A stretch of 64,000 nt of DNA from contig JAUPSS010000004.1 in NCBI GenBank assembly GCA_040285825.1, positions 186,001 to 250,000 on the forward strand. Direction: 5' to 3'. The number at the start of each line of letters is the position of its first letter. Position 1 is the first letter of the stretch. The position numbers and the translations under genes were made by a program. The notes below the pieces were generated by a model. It ran no database searches and was not told the origin of the DNA. It saw nothing but the letters and a program-made list of their open reading frames with translations. Of the stretch, positions 21,069 to 30,037 are shown one piece after another. The stretch comes from Eukaryota sp. TZLM1-RC (taxonomy: Eukaryota > Metamonada: BaSk clade).

Positions 21069-23696
21069 CTGCCTCTTCTTCCTTCTTTTTCGTTGCTTCT
21101 TGGCAGGAGGATCGGATAGTTTCACATAACGGGAATAGGCGGAAGTATTCTTTACGGATGAGACAGGTTGTTTGGTGGTAGTCCCATCAGACCACAAAAC
21201 GGTAGCTAGGTTACTAGAAATGTCGAGAATAGCGTCCAGGAAGGCCTCTCCGGAATCTGCAGCGGCATAGGCATCTAGGACAGCGGGCGGCAAGGAAGAG
21301 TAGCAAGGCTTGATGAGGTGTACTGAGGTCTTCAAAGAAGAGCGGGTAACAGGATTCAGAACAAGGATGGAGCTAGGGGACAGAATCTTCTGTACGGTGT
21401 AGGGTCCAACATAATGACCATGGAGTTTGTCTGGCTTCTCGCGCAGAACAAAGACTCGGTCGTTCACCTGAGGACGATAAGAGGGCTCGGGCATATCAAC
21501 AGTAGATTGATCGAGGGATTGGCCTACAGCTTCCCAGGAAGAGACGAGCTTCTCTGTCAACTTATGCAAGTGTTCGATGAATTCTGGCTTGTCAGCAGGC
21601 AAGGAGTGGGAGGCAAAGGAAGTCAATAACTGGTTGGGCAAGAGGCGAGGAGAGGTGTCGGATCCGAAAATTAGACTATATGGAGAGGCGTTCAGAGCTT
21701 TCCTTTCTTCTGAGTTTAATACCATCTGGCAAAGGGGAACGTAATCAGACCAGTTATGGTAATCGGAGAAGTCGAGCAGCATACGTCCGATGACTTGAAG
21801 AAAGCTTCGGTGTTGGCGTTCTACTAATCCATTGGATTGATGGTAGTGGGGCAAGGATTGGGTATGTTCAACGTTCAGGAATTGGCATAGTAGACCGAAT
21901 ATCTTGTTGGCGAATTTGGGACCGTTATCAGAGTGTATACAACGTGGGGCACCGAAAACGGAGTAAACAGAGGAGATTAGGGAGTTGGCTACGGTTAATG
22001 CTTTAAGGTCTTTCGTAGGAACTAGGATACTGAACTTGGAGAATGCATCAACAAAATGAACGATATATCGGTAACCATAGGAGTCAACGGACAGGAAGCC
22101 AATGGAATCGCAGTGGAGACTTTCAAATGGGCGGCGAACGGAATTCAAACATCCAGTGGAGGAGATCAATGTCTTAGGAACGGGGGCAGTCTTTTGGCAA
22201 GGAATACAAGTATTGACGTGGGTTTGGAGGTCGTTTCGCATGTCGGGCCAGTGGAAGTCAGACTGTTGGAGGGATTTCCAGCATTGAGCGAAAGGAGGAT
22301 GGCCGGCTTCGGTGGATCCGTGAACCAGAAGGAGGATCTTGGATCGAAGAGAAGGCGGAACCAAGATCTTATTGGATTGGGTTAGTTTTAAACCCAATTG
22401 AGGTTCGATCTTACAGTCAACAAACAGAGGGTTACTATCGGAGATCTTTTGTTGTTCCTTGAATAACTTGTCGAGAAATGAACGGGCGGGTGAGTTTCTG
22501 GCTAGGGGATTGCTGATCAAATCGGAACTGGCAGGAGATTCAGATAGGGAATGAACCAGGGAAGCAACGTGGTGAGAGTCGGAATCAGAGGAGATCTCGA
22601 TCATGGCTGAATCGGAACTGAATCTTCGATCATGTTCGTCATCTTCAGACATGAACTGGGAACGGAGGAAACGGGGATGATCAAATACTTCAGGGTGGAG
22701 TTCAAAGATCTCTCTGCGGGTAGGCAAGTGGAAGCGGGAGCTGGGGAGGTAGTAGGCCGGAGAAAGGTCTGGGGAGCGATTGACATTAACGAAGGCCTGA
22801 CGACCATCACTATAATCAATGATATCGAGGACTTTATCTCGTAAAACGAAGTCAAGACGGGAGTGATATTGAGTAGAGCCGTCAAACAGAAGAGAACGGA
22901 TGTCCTCGAAGTGAGAACAAACTTGAGAAGTTTCTAGTATGAACTGAGGTTCTTTTTCGGTTCCGAGGACGGAGTGATAATCCAGCGGCAAATAGTGGTA
23001 GTGAATTCTTCTATCATGAGGGTCTATTTGATGGCCATAAACCATCTCCAGGCATGGAATGGCTATAGGGCAGGGAGTGATCTCGTCATCGTCGTAGTGG
23101 TAGACTGAGTGGATCTCGGGCCTGATTAGGCAAAGGGGAATGAAGGAAGTGATGTCTCGAAATGAGGGTAGAGTATGGTTGGCGTAAAAAGAGTCAGGGA
23201 GAGTTTGATGATCAGTTAAGGCGGGGCGTCTAGAGGAAGGTCTATATATACGAGAGTTCCAATTGGCCTGTTGAACCAAATCATTAACCTTGAAGTTTCT
23301 AGCATATAGACCAAGGGGTTCAGCTTCGGGATCAGTAGGTACGGACACGGGTAGAGGGTCGAAAGCAGCTTTGCCACAATCTCTTGGAGCGAATGTGTTG
23401 TTAAACAGGAATGGCAAATCAGTTGATTGGACGAAGAAGCGAGCAGAAGAGGGAGAGAGTAGTTCGTGAGGTTCGCGATTCAGATTATATTGGATGAAGT
23501 GTTTGCTGGAGTTGAGGTAAGCAGTCACAGAATGCTCAGGACGGAGGGCGGACGGATGATGGGTTCTACGAGCGGTATCAAAGTCAATGTCGTACCAATG
23601 AGGGGAGGAGTGCGTCAGATCGTCGAGGTTCAGGTAATTCCACAGGGGAGATCTAGCCGATCCTCGATGAGTCATCATGCAGCACAGGGCAGGCAC
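21063..23696 (-). CDS. Pol-like protein: unknown N-terminal region plus Ty3/gypsy-type integrase
   Basis: Of about 877 residues, the last half is a complete integrase. It has an HHCC zinc module (His459, His466, Cys497, Cys500), a DDE core (Asp530, Asp590, Glu626) and a GPY/F-type C-terminal module with His-Tyr-Val-Gly-Pro-Tyr. A strongly basic tail follows. It would insert the element cDNA into chromosomes. The first 430 residues are rich in His, Asp, Tyr and Pro and match no protease, RT or RNase H that I know. The listed 5' end is a GTG codon; the first ATGs are six codons in, and the frame stays open upstream into gag. The stop codon TAG lies in the 3' LTR. Confidence 0.85.
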   Translation of the reverse strand: MPALCCMMTHRGSARSPLWNYLNLDDLTHSSPHWYDIDFDTARRTHHPSALRPEHSVTAYLNSSKHFIQYNLNREPHELLSPSSARFFVQSTDLPFLFNNTFAPRDCGKAAFDPLPVSVPTDPEAEPLGLYARNFKVNDLVQQANWNSRIYRPSSRRPALTDHQTLPDSFYANHTLPSFRDITSFIPLCLIRPEIHSVYHYDDDEITPCPIAIPCLEMVYGHQIDPHDRRIHYHYLPLDYHSVLGTEKEPQFILETSQVCSHFEDIRSLLFDGSTQYHSRLDFVLRDKVLDIIDYSDGRQAFVNVNRSPDLSPAYYLPSSRFHLPTRREIFELHPEVFDHPRFLRSQFMSEDDEHDRRFSSDSAMIEISSDSDSHHVASLVHSLSESPASSDLISNPLARNSPARSFLDKLFKEQQKISDSNPLFVDCKIEPQLGLKLTQSNKILVPPSLRSKILLLVHGSTEAGHPPFAQCWKSLQQSDFHWPDMRNDLQTHVNTCIPCQKTAPVPKTLISSTGCLNSVRRPFESLHCDSIGFLSVDSYGYRYIVHFVDAFSKFSILVPTKDLKALTVANSLISSVYSVFGAPRCIHSDNGPKFANKIFGLLCQFLNVEHTQSLPHYHQSNGLVERQHRSFLQVIGRMLLDFSDYHNWSDYVPLCQMVLNSEERKALNASPYSLIFGSDTSPRLLPNQLLTSFASHSLPADKPEFIEHLHKLTEKLVSSWEAVGQSLDQSTVDMPEPSYRPQVNDRVFVLREKPDKLHGHYVGPYTVQKILSPSSILVLNPVTRSSLKTSVHLIKPCYSSLPPAVLDAYAAADSGEAFLDAILDISSNLATVLWSDGTTTKQPVSSVKNTSAYSRYVKLSDPPAKKQRKRRKKRQC

Positions 23697-23766
23697 AGGG
23701 TTGTCAGAGACACTTCTGGTCTTCTTCTCTTCTCTTTCCTTCTTCTTTGGAGTGGTTTCGACATAG

Positions 23767-24990
23767 TTAGCCCTTTGGCTTTGGGCAGTCTTTTACCATA
23801 TGGCCGGGCTCCTTGCAATAAAAACAAGTTATGGGAGAGGAAGACTTCTGAGGAGAGAAATATTTTTGCTCAGAACGAGGACTTTGACGGGAAGGTGAGG
23901 ACTTAGGGGTGGAGCGGACAGAATAAGACTTGTTAGCAGAGCGGTGGGCCTGGGGAGTTTGAGAGTTCTGACGAGAGGGTTGAGATCTAGGAGGAGGAGG
24001 GTTTGAGCCATGCAGAGTATAGTAAGCAGAGTACGGGAGGTGATAGGAAGGGAGAAGCTGACGGAGGCGAGAGACTGAGGAGGAGAAGCTATCAATAGAG
24101 CCAGTTTCTATGTCGGTTCGGATGATAAAGCGGAGTATCTCGGGACGTATTCCATTCGCAAAGAACTTCATACGAGCAGATTCAGGTAATTCGGAGGGAC
24201 AGAGTCGGAGTTTCTTGAGGAAGACAGAGATATAGGAGGTAATAGCTTCTTCAGCGGTTGGGGCAGACAGATTGAGTTTCAGAGATTGGAGCTTGTGATA
24301 AGCTTCAGCAGAGTCTTCGAAACGGCAAAAGGATAACAGGTGGGAAAGGACGGCTTCGGGGTCATTAGGGTCAATTCCTTCGAAGATCTCGAAGGTTTCC
24401 AACACCACAGGAGCAATAGTACATAATACGTACGGCAGCATAGCTTGATGAGGCTGATTTTCAGAGACGAGGCGGCGCTTTTCAAAAGTAGCAACATTGG
24501 TCGTGTCAGAGGAGTCAGAAGGAGGTTCTTGGCTATCTTCATAATTCATCTCGGAGGGAAGTTTAAAGTTTCGAGGGTTCAAGGACGTGCTAGGCTTTCT
24601 GGTACTGGTGGAGACAGGGGTGGATTCGGAGGGGTCTTCAGTACCCAGTTCGGAATTCTCGGCGAGAGAAAGTTGGGATTTCAGAGCAGCGACTTCTTGA
24701 GCGAGAGCCTTGATAGCTTCTCGGTCAGAATCACATGAGGAGGACTCGGATGCCTTCGTGCCGGAGGGAGACTGAGAGTGAGTGGAAGACGGATATCTTC
24801 TTGTCATGTCTGACGAGACATGATTGGAGGACATACGGGATACGTACACCTTAAGCGCTTCCACATACTGGGAGATGGCTTCTCGACCAGTGTGTTGTAA
24901 ATATGGAGCGACTTGAGGGTACCTGGCTACAGAGGTGGATTCTCTGGGGTCCACAGTAATTACTGTTGGCTTCAGTGCACGGTTTTCCAT
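23767..24990 (-). CDS. gag: Gag-like protein with a zinc knuckle
   Basis: The 407-residue product has a Ser-rich N-terminus, a helical capsid-like middle (about residues 150-330) and a basic Ser/Pro/Arg-rich region. A single C-terminal CCHC knuckle (Cys-x2-Cys-x4-His-x4-Cys, about residues 388-401) is typical of nucleocapsid. It would package element RNA into virus-like particles. Translation starts inside the 5' LTR. The stop at 23767 is overlapped by about 24 bases of an open +1 frame leading into the pol-like ORF, so a +1 ribosomal frameshift in that overlap is a reasonable inference for pol expression. Confidence 0.85.
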   Translation of the reverse strand: MENRALKPTVITVDPRESTSVARYPQVAPYLQHTGREAISQYVEALKVYVSRMSSNHVSSDMTRRYPSSTHSQSPSGTKASESSSCDSDREAIKALAQEVAALKSQLSLAENSELGTEDPSESTPVSTSTRKPSTSLNPRNFKLPSEMNYEDSQEPPSDSSDTTNVATFEKRRLVSENQPHQAMLPYVLCTIAPVVLETFEIFEGIDPNDPEAVLSHLLSFCRFEDSAEAYHKLQSLKLNLSAPTAEEAITSYISVFLKKLRLCPSELPESARMKFFANGIRPEILRFIIRTDIETGSIDSFSSSVSRLRQLLPSYHLPYSAYYTLHGSNPPPPRSQPSRQNSQTPQAHRSANKSYSVRSTPKSSPSRQSPRSEQKYFSPQKSSSPITCFYCKEPGHMVKDCPKPKG

Positions 24991-25132
24991 AAACTTAATA
25001 AAAACAGATGTTTATAGAACGGAGGTAGAAAATCAACAATAAACTAAACATAAACAAATTTAAACTAATGATGACGTGATACATCACATCATACTTTCCG
25101 AAATTGGCAAGAGGAGTTTAGCCTGGCTAACA
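24964..25132 (-). repeat. 5' LTR of the gag-integrase element
   Basis: This 169-bp repeat is nearly identical to the copy at 20899-21068, with one indel and about three substitutions. The gag ATG at 24990 lies inside it, so the first nine gag codons are LTR-encoded. One arm of the palindrome is mutated here (ATCACATCA). Confidence 0.88.
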
Positions 25133-25650
25133 CGTTGAGGTGATTTAATTGCTCCTTTTGTGGATTCCTCTCAAGTTGTTGTTGATTTTACTACAGTTGA
25201 TCCCTTTGCTTTTTTTTATCGTGATGGTGTTTTACTTAGTGCTAATGGTCATTTAAACAAGGCTGAAGATCGTAAAAGAGATAAATATATTGAGATATCA
25301 AATGATTTAAATAAGAATCTTTACTCGAAGTTTTCGTTTGTTCCTTTTGGCTTTTCGATTTTTGGCAACATTGGACAGTCCGCCTTGAATTTTATCAATG
25401 ATTTTGGTAATTTATGCCGTTCAAGTGGTAAGAATTTTGCAGGGAATTTATGGAAGAATCGTATCATTTTCGCTTTGTACAGAAGTGTTCCCAAGTACTT
25501 GAGTTTAATGATGTCCAAGCTGTATAAGGATTCATCAAGAGTTGGAGTGGAGAATTTTGTTTCTTATGTGTTTTAGTTTGTTTTGTTTTGTTTTGATTCT
25601 TCATAGAAAATAAAATTCAATAATAATTTTATTTATTATTTATTAACTAG

Positions 25651-25800
25651 TGCAGTTCTGGATGTCTGATAAAAAGGCAGCAAAAACGGGATTATTAATC
25701 TTAGTCACACTAAGTCGTTTAGAAAAATACAGGTCTTCAAAACCAATTAGAACAGACTTCTGTAATTTCACAACAGCAGGATGAAGATTGGTAAAAGATC
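25651..25800 (-). mobile_element. Family A fragment, minus strand
   Basis: Reverse complement of this stretch matches the part of family A at about 20445-20590, covering the Leu-Ser-Val-Thr-Lys-Ile-Asn-Asn-Pro segment. It is a short internal piece in opposite orientation just downstream of the longer copy. The following 25801-26100 shows nothing I can name. Confidence 0.65.
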
Positions 25801-26099
25801 AATTAATAAATTTATTAATATTTTATTAATAATTTATACTGATGATCTATTAATAAGTTGGTTACTGTCTTCTTTGTTTTTATGAACAAGGTATCTGAGG
25901 GAAGATCAATTTAATCTCACGTGTTTCAGTACTGATAGTCTTTGTGAAGCCATATAAGTGGTCAACCAACCTTGTGAAAGTAAATCTGTCAAGAAATCTG
26001 GTAACCCAGGCAGTTGTTAAGTTGTTGAGGCTTCATTAGAAATTTGCAACACTTCTGGGCACTTGTTGTTATGAATTTTCCAATTCTAATGATTTAAAT

Positions 26100-26345
26100 T
26101 GTTCCAAATTGATAAAGGAAATTTTTGAATGATTTCCAATATTTGGTTGAAGAAAAAACAATGAAGAGATTTGATGTCGGTTGTGGCGGTCACGAATTCA
26201 ATTTGCAATTGGTAATAGATTACCTTGGTTGTTCAATCGAATTAGAGAAGCTTTAGCGAAACAGCAAGCAGATCAAGATTTTGTAGAGGAATTCTTGGTT
26301 CTTTAATTTAGTGTCAATAGTAATGAGTTCATTTTGTTAAGTATG
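26100..26345 (+). mobile_element. 3' end of retroelement family B
   Basis: This matches the last roughly 60 codons and 3' untranslated tail of family B, including the words for Arg-Glu-Ala-Leu-Ala then Gln-Gln-Ala-Asp-Gln-Asp-Phe. It carries small indels and is 5' truncated. Confidence 0.7.
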
Positions 26346-26874
26346 GAAGTTCAATAAAAAAATATTTAATGTCTCAACTTGTGAAAATTTTACAATTTCA
26401 TCCACTAGTGCTATGAATTTACACAAAAAAGTTAACGAGTAGGCAACTTCAGTGATGTGGGTACTGGCTGATGAAGATAAATTACTAATGATTTAGATTA
26501 TGCTTCCAGATCAGTTTTACCCCCGGATTACTGGGGCAGTTACTGGGGCTTAACCTGGACAGTTACTACCTTATTGAGATCGCCGAGTCCTGCGACGAAA
26601 CAAATTTAATTTCGAAATAAAACATTAGTGAAAAATGTGATTTATTTCCATTATTAAACACATGGCTAACAGTAGAGAAGTTATACTTTGGTTTAGAAAT
26701 GGTGGCAGAGGTCCTTCTCTCCATGGTGCAAAATGCACCAGAGAGATATCTTTAAAAGTACTACGGAGTGGGTTGATTATATGACCTCTGCCAAAGTCGA
26801 TTGCAGCACGGGGTTTGATTAAATGCTTCTATATTTGATGGGTTAAAGACCAAATACATCTAGCTTCATTCATA
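26346..26874. other. Upstream region of ALG5, nothing recognised
   Basis: About 530 bases separate the family B fragment from ALG5. I find no ORF, repeat or RNA gene here. The ALG5 promoter should lie in its right-hand part, but no specific element is visible. Confidence 0.4.
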
Positions 26875-27892
26875 TTGAAAATGTTAATTGTTGATGCTTC
26901 ATTAATTTCACTCATCATGGAAGATGTCACAACTTCCGCTTCTGCCGCTTTCCTCAAATGCTTATTAGTTTCTTCGTCCCTTACGTTCCCGCTTCTTCTA
27001 CTATACTCGATCTACTTCATGTTTGTCAAGAGAAAGCCACAATCACTCAGGCTCCCACTTCAAACCACTTACTCTCCTGATATCCATCCCGATCGGCTAT
27101 TCGATGCCCCCACAAATGATCTATCTATTATCATACCAGCTTACAATGAGGAGAAACGGCTTCCTGACACACTAGTAAACACTTATAAATACTTTGCATC
27201 TATTCCAAATTTTAATTTTGAAATAATAATAGTGTCTGATGGTTCAACAGATGATACAATGAACTTTGTCCACACATTTTCCTCAACTCACCCCTCCGTT
27301 AGGTACGTCCAATTAGGCAGAAATAAGGGAAAAGGCTTTGCTGTAAAAACAGGCTTTCATTTTGCAGCTGGTGAAATGGTCTTGTTTATGGACGCTGATG
27401 GTGCTACTGACCTCAAAAGCTTTAAAAAACTCAATGTTCATCTCTCTCGGCTTCTCCATTCAGACCTATCCTCCCCCGCTGTTATCTTTGGTTCCCGTGC
27501 TCATTTGGTTGAAGAATCCATGGTACGAAGGTCATTGCTCCGGACGCTGTTGATGAAGGCATTTCATTTGGTTGTGTGGTCTGTGGTAGGATCAAAGATC
27601 AAGGACACGCAATGTGGATTTAAGTATGTGTTTGTCTTTTTCTTCTCATTTCAGATTGTTTTCTCGTTCTGCTAGTCAAATCATCATACCGGGTCTTCAT
27701 ATAAATCGTTGGGCATTTGATGTGGAGATTCTATACCGTGCCTTGAAGCTTGGGGTTGACGTAGAGGAAGTAGCCGTGGATTGGGAGGAGAAGGAAGGTT
27801 CAAAGTTGAATATTGCATCAGATTCACTCCAAATGTTACGGGATTTGGTTTATATTAGATTGTGTTATCTCTTTGGCATTTGGACAATTTAA
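26875..27892 (+). CDS. ALG5: Dolichyl-phosphate beta-glucosyltransferase ALG5
   Basis: ALG5 transfers glucose from UDP-glucose to dolichyl phosphate at the ER membrane, making the donor for glucosylation of the N-glycan precursor. A hydrophobic N-terminal anchor (about residues 27-50) is followed by a GT2 domain: Ile-Ile-Ile-Pro-Ala-Tyr-Asn-Glu-Glu, Val-Ser-Asp-Gly-Ser-Thr-Asp-Asp, and the metal-binding Met-Asp-Ala-Asp-Gly-Ala-Thr-Asp. The family signature Thr-Gln-Cys-Gly-Phe-Lys is split by a 31-nt intron at 27624-27654, after which Leu-Phe-Ser-Arg and His-Ile-Asn-Arg-Trp-Ala-Phe-Asp-Val-Glu follow in frame. Without splicing the frame stops at 27675. Several early ATGs are possible starts; 26875 and the one at 26917 are the main candidates. 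Confidence 0.92.
27624..27654 (+). other. 31-nt spliceosomal intron in ALG5
   Basis: It begins GTATGT and ends TTTCAG. Removing it joins codons to give Gly-Phe-Lys-Leu-Phe-Ser-Arg, the conserved ALG5 sequence, and restores the frame. TCTCAT just before the acceptor is the likely branch-point region, only a few bases from AG. Confidence 0.9.
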
Positions 27893-28094
27893 TAAACTTG
27901 TATAGCTATTTCTGGAAATACATTACCAATATGGCAATATGGCTGTGATGCCACGTGTCACGTAAACGCTGTACAAAGTCAGAGTTTGTTGTTTTTTATC
28001 TACTTAAATTCTATCAGTTTTTACTGCTTTTAAACGTCATCAAGAAAAACAAAATTTGTTAAAGGAAATAGGAATAAAATAATTAACGGAATTA

Positions 28095-28604
28095 ATGCCG
28101 AATTTTCAAACAACATATAGCACATGTTCTTATTTACTTTTTGGTGATAACATTTTGAGTTCATCAAGTGGTGTAAAACAAGGAGATCCGTTAGGACCTC
28201 TTTTATTTTGTTTGGCCATTCATCCTATTTTATTACAAACTCAAGGGATGTATCCTTCGCTAAAAATGATTGCATATATGGATGATGTTGTGCTTATTGG
28301 TGATTTAAATATTGTGAAACAAGCAACTGTATGTTTCAAAGAATTATTTACCAAAATTGATCTCCGACTTAATTTACTTAAATGTGTTTTGTTATCGAAT
28401 TCTCCAGTTTCCACAATAGTTGATGGTATTGAAATTCAAGCCAAATTATATTCAATTGATGCTATTCGTCATTTGGGTTCGTTTTTAGGAAATAATGATG
28501 AAATTACCAACAAATTGTTTGAAAAGTTGAACTCAATTTCCGATAAAATTTCATTTACAGTTTTGCTGTTAAAAGCTTCAACAAAAATTGTCAAAGATTT
28601 TTGA
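28095..28604 (+). pseudogene. Reverse transcriptase domain fragment (family C)
   Basis: Diagnostic RT blocks are present: Ser-Gly-Val-Lys-Gln-Gly-Asp-Pro-Leu-Gly-Pro-Leu, then Tyr-Met-Asp-Asp-Val-Val with the catalytic aspartates, then a Leu-Asn-Leu-x-Lys-Cys strand and a His-Leu-Gly-Ser-Phe-Leu-Gly thumb block. The upstream fingers region is missing. A frame change near 28600 leads into the continuing ORF at 28588-28860. This is the only recognisable RT in the window. Confidence 0.85.
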
Positions 28605-28858
28605 AAGCTTGGATTTTGATGTTAGACTTGGCTTTGCCAAGAAAAAGAATCCCGCTTTTGCAAATCTTTTACAAGATATGTGTGACAGTACTTCTTCTGC
28701 CTTAGTAACAACAATTCCACAAGTTAATGGTACTCTCTTATCCGATTCTGCTTGGACTCTGAACATGAGATTTCGTTCCTTTATCTGGCCTGATAATTTA
28801 CCTCATAATTTAATTTGTAAATGTTCTCGAGAAATTACAACTACTCATTTGTTAAATT

Positions 28859-30037
28859 ATTGAATTTGCACACTTGATTAAATTAAATCATAACTAATGG
28901 GACGACTATCATTAAACCAAGATTTCCTCTACAAAATCTTGATTTGCTTGCTGTCTAGCTAAAGCTTCTCTAATTCGATTGAAAAACCGCGGTAATCTAT
29001 TAATAATGGCAAATTGAATCCGTGAACGCCATAAAAAAATATCAAATCTTTTCATTGTTTTTTCTTTCACCATTTTTTGGAAGTCATCCAAAAAAGTTTC
29101 TGCTTCAACTGATAATCTTCCATTTATCGAAAATGGAAAAGCAATAAAAACCAGCTGTGTATTTCTATCGATATTTGCAACTTCAATTTCTTTATCATAT
29201 TTTCTATGTTTTTCTTTTGCTTTAAAATCCAGAGCAGCCACAGGATTAAGTTTTCTTCTGTGAACCAAAGTATCGTTTGCAACATTACATGAGACAAAGT
29301 CAACAATAGCTTCAGAATTATCAATCCAATCACAGTATACATCACCTCTATCATCAGAACCAAAATTATTCAGAGAAAGTGTTTCTTTCAGCAGGGGCTC
29401 TTTGATACACGATATCCTTGCAGTTTGTGCCATATTGAAAACAGTGTCTCTAACAGCATCATGTAATGAAGAACGATAAGTTATCAATTTAGAGCAATTT
29501 AGAGCATGGCGCAAAGTGAGTTGAGGTGAATTCGAACAAATACATTTTTCTTTTGATAATAATTGGTTAATGGGGATGTTCAAATATAATCTCATTTTTG
29601 TTACAAATGCTTCATTAGTAGCACACAATCCAAATCTTCGTGGTACAATGGTTACAAAAAGTGAAGAATCTGACACCTTGTTTTCACAAACACCCTTTTC
29701 CAATAACAATGAGTGAAGATCTTGATTTAAAACAGCCGAGCTGCAAATATTATTATAAAGATCTTTTTCATACATTCCAGTCAATCTTTTCTGTAATGTT
29801 CGAAGAGTGTACTTCAAATTTAAAACATTTTTTTCTGAAATATTGCCATTGAATGATTGGGGAAAACATCGACCCCATTTTTCTACATCAATTCTTGAAA
29901 TTTCTTCATTTAATGCAAAAACAGTGGAACTTTGCGTTGTCATCAATAAATCTTCCCAATCTGCAAATCTTTCGGAGAACTCAAAGATTGCATTTCTGCA
30001 TCCACCAACAAAAGCACACGAGGTAAGAATAGAAGCC
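28859..30037 (-). mobile_element. Non-LTR retroelement family B copy inserted into family C
   Basis: This 1179-bp 5'-truncated insertion is bounded by an 11-bp duplication TTTGTTAAATT (28848-28858 and 30038-30048), as expected for target-primed reverse transcription. It ends with the family B 3' tail after a stop at 28912 and has no long poly(A). Confidence 0.85.
28912..29946 (-). CDS. Family B C-terminal ORF: CCHC finger and restriction-like endonuclease
   Basis: The longest family B ORF (344 codons) contains Cys-Ile-Cys-x8-His-x4-Cys near the middle. It continues with Asp-Arg-Gly-Asp-Val-Tyr, Ile-Val-Asp-Phe-Val-Ser, a Lys-rich stretch with Lys-Tyr-Asp-Lys, and a conserved end (Glu-Ala-Leu-Ala-Arg-Gln-Gln). 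In R2-type elements this region nicks the target DNA. Arg-Gly-Asp replaces the usual Arg-Pro-Asp. The ORF is open but lacks the RT, so it is unlikely to be mobile on its own. Confidence 0.7.
   Translation of the reverse strand: MMTTQSSTVFALNEEISRIDVEKWGRCFPQSFNGNISEKNVLNLKYTLRTLQKRLTGMYEKDLYNNICSSAVLNQDLHSLLLEKGVCENKVSDSSLFVTIVPRRFGLCATNEAFVTKMRLYLNIPINQLLSKEKCICSNSPQLTLRHALNCSKLITYRSSLHDAVRDTVFNMAQTARISCIKEPLLKETLSLNNFGSDDRGDVYCDWIDNSEAIVDFVSCNVANDTLVHRRKLNPVAALDFKAKEKHRKYDKEIEVANIDRNTQLVFIAFPFSINGRLSVEAETFLDDFQKMVKEKTMKRFDIFLWRSRIQFAIINRLPRFFNRIREALARQQANQDFVEEILV

Larger units (their letters stand above)
20899..25132 (-). mobile_element. LTR retrotransposon with gag and Ty3-type integrase but no reverse transcriptase
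   Basis: The element is bounded by 170-bp direct repeats that start with TG and end with CA, and lies inside a family A copy. The 4-bp flanks are CGTC on the left and CGTT on the right; an undisturbed family A copy has CGTT, so one base has changed since insertion. Read on the minus strand it encodes gag then a pol-like ORF with integrase. The two ORFs cover the interior almost from LTR to LTR, leaving no room for protease, RT or RNase H. Both ORFs are intact and the LTRs differ at only about four positions, so insertion was recent. It presumably depends on RT supplied by another element. Confidence 0.85.
20290..25612 (+). mobile_element. Non-LTR retroelement family A copy, split by an LTR element
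   Basis: The coding text runs 20367-20898 and resumes at 25133. It contains a Cys-x-Cys-x8-His-x4-Cys finger, then an endonuclease-like region with Asp-Leu-Ile-Ala-Pro, Val-Val-Val-Asp-Phe and a downstream Lys-rich segment. This is the arrangement of R2-type elements, where a CCHC finger and restriction-like endonuclease follow the reverse transcriptase. The RT itself is missing, so the copy is 5' truncated. The 20899-25132 LTR element interrupts it. Family A copies without the insert (33300-34345) show the uninterrupted sequence across the junction. Confidence 0.75.

Noticed and set aside
21063-23696. A Tyr-x-Asp-Asp-like string (about residues 199-204) as a hidden reverse transcriptase
   Set aside because: None of the other RT blocks (fingers, Leu-Pro-Gln-Gly-like, thumb) surrounds it, and the region is His/Asp/Tyr-rich overall, so a chance match is more likely.
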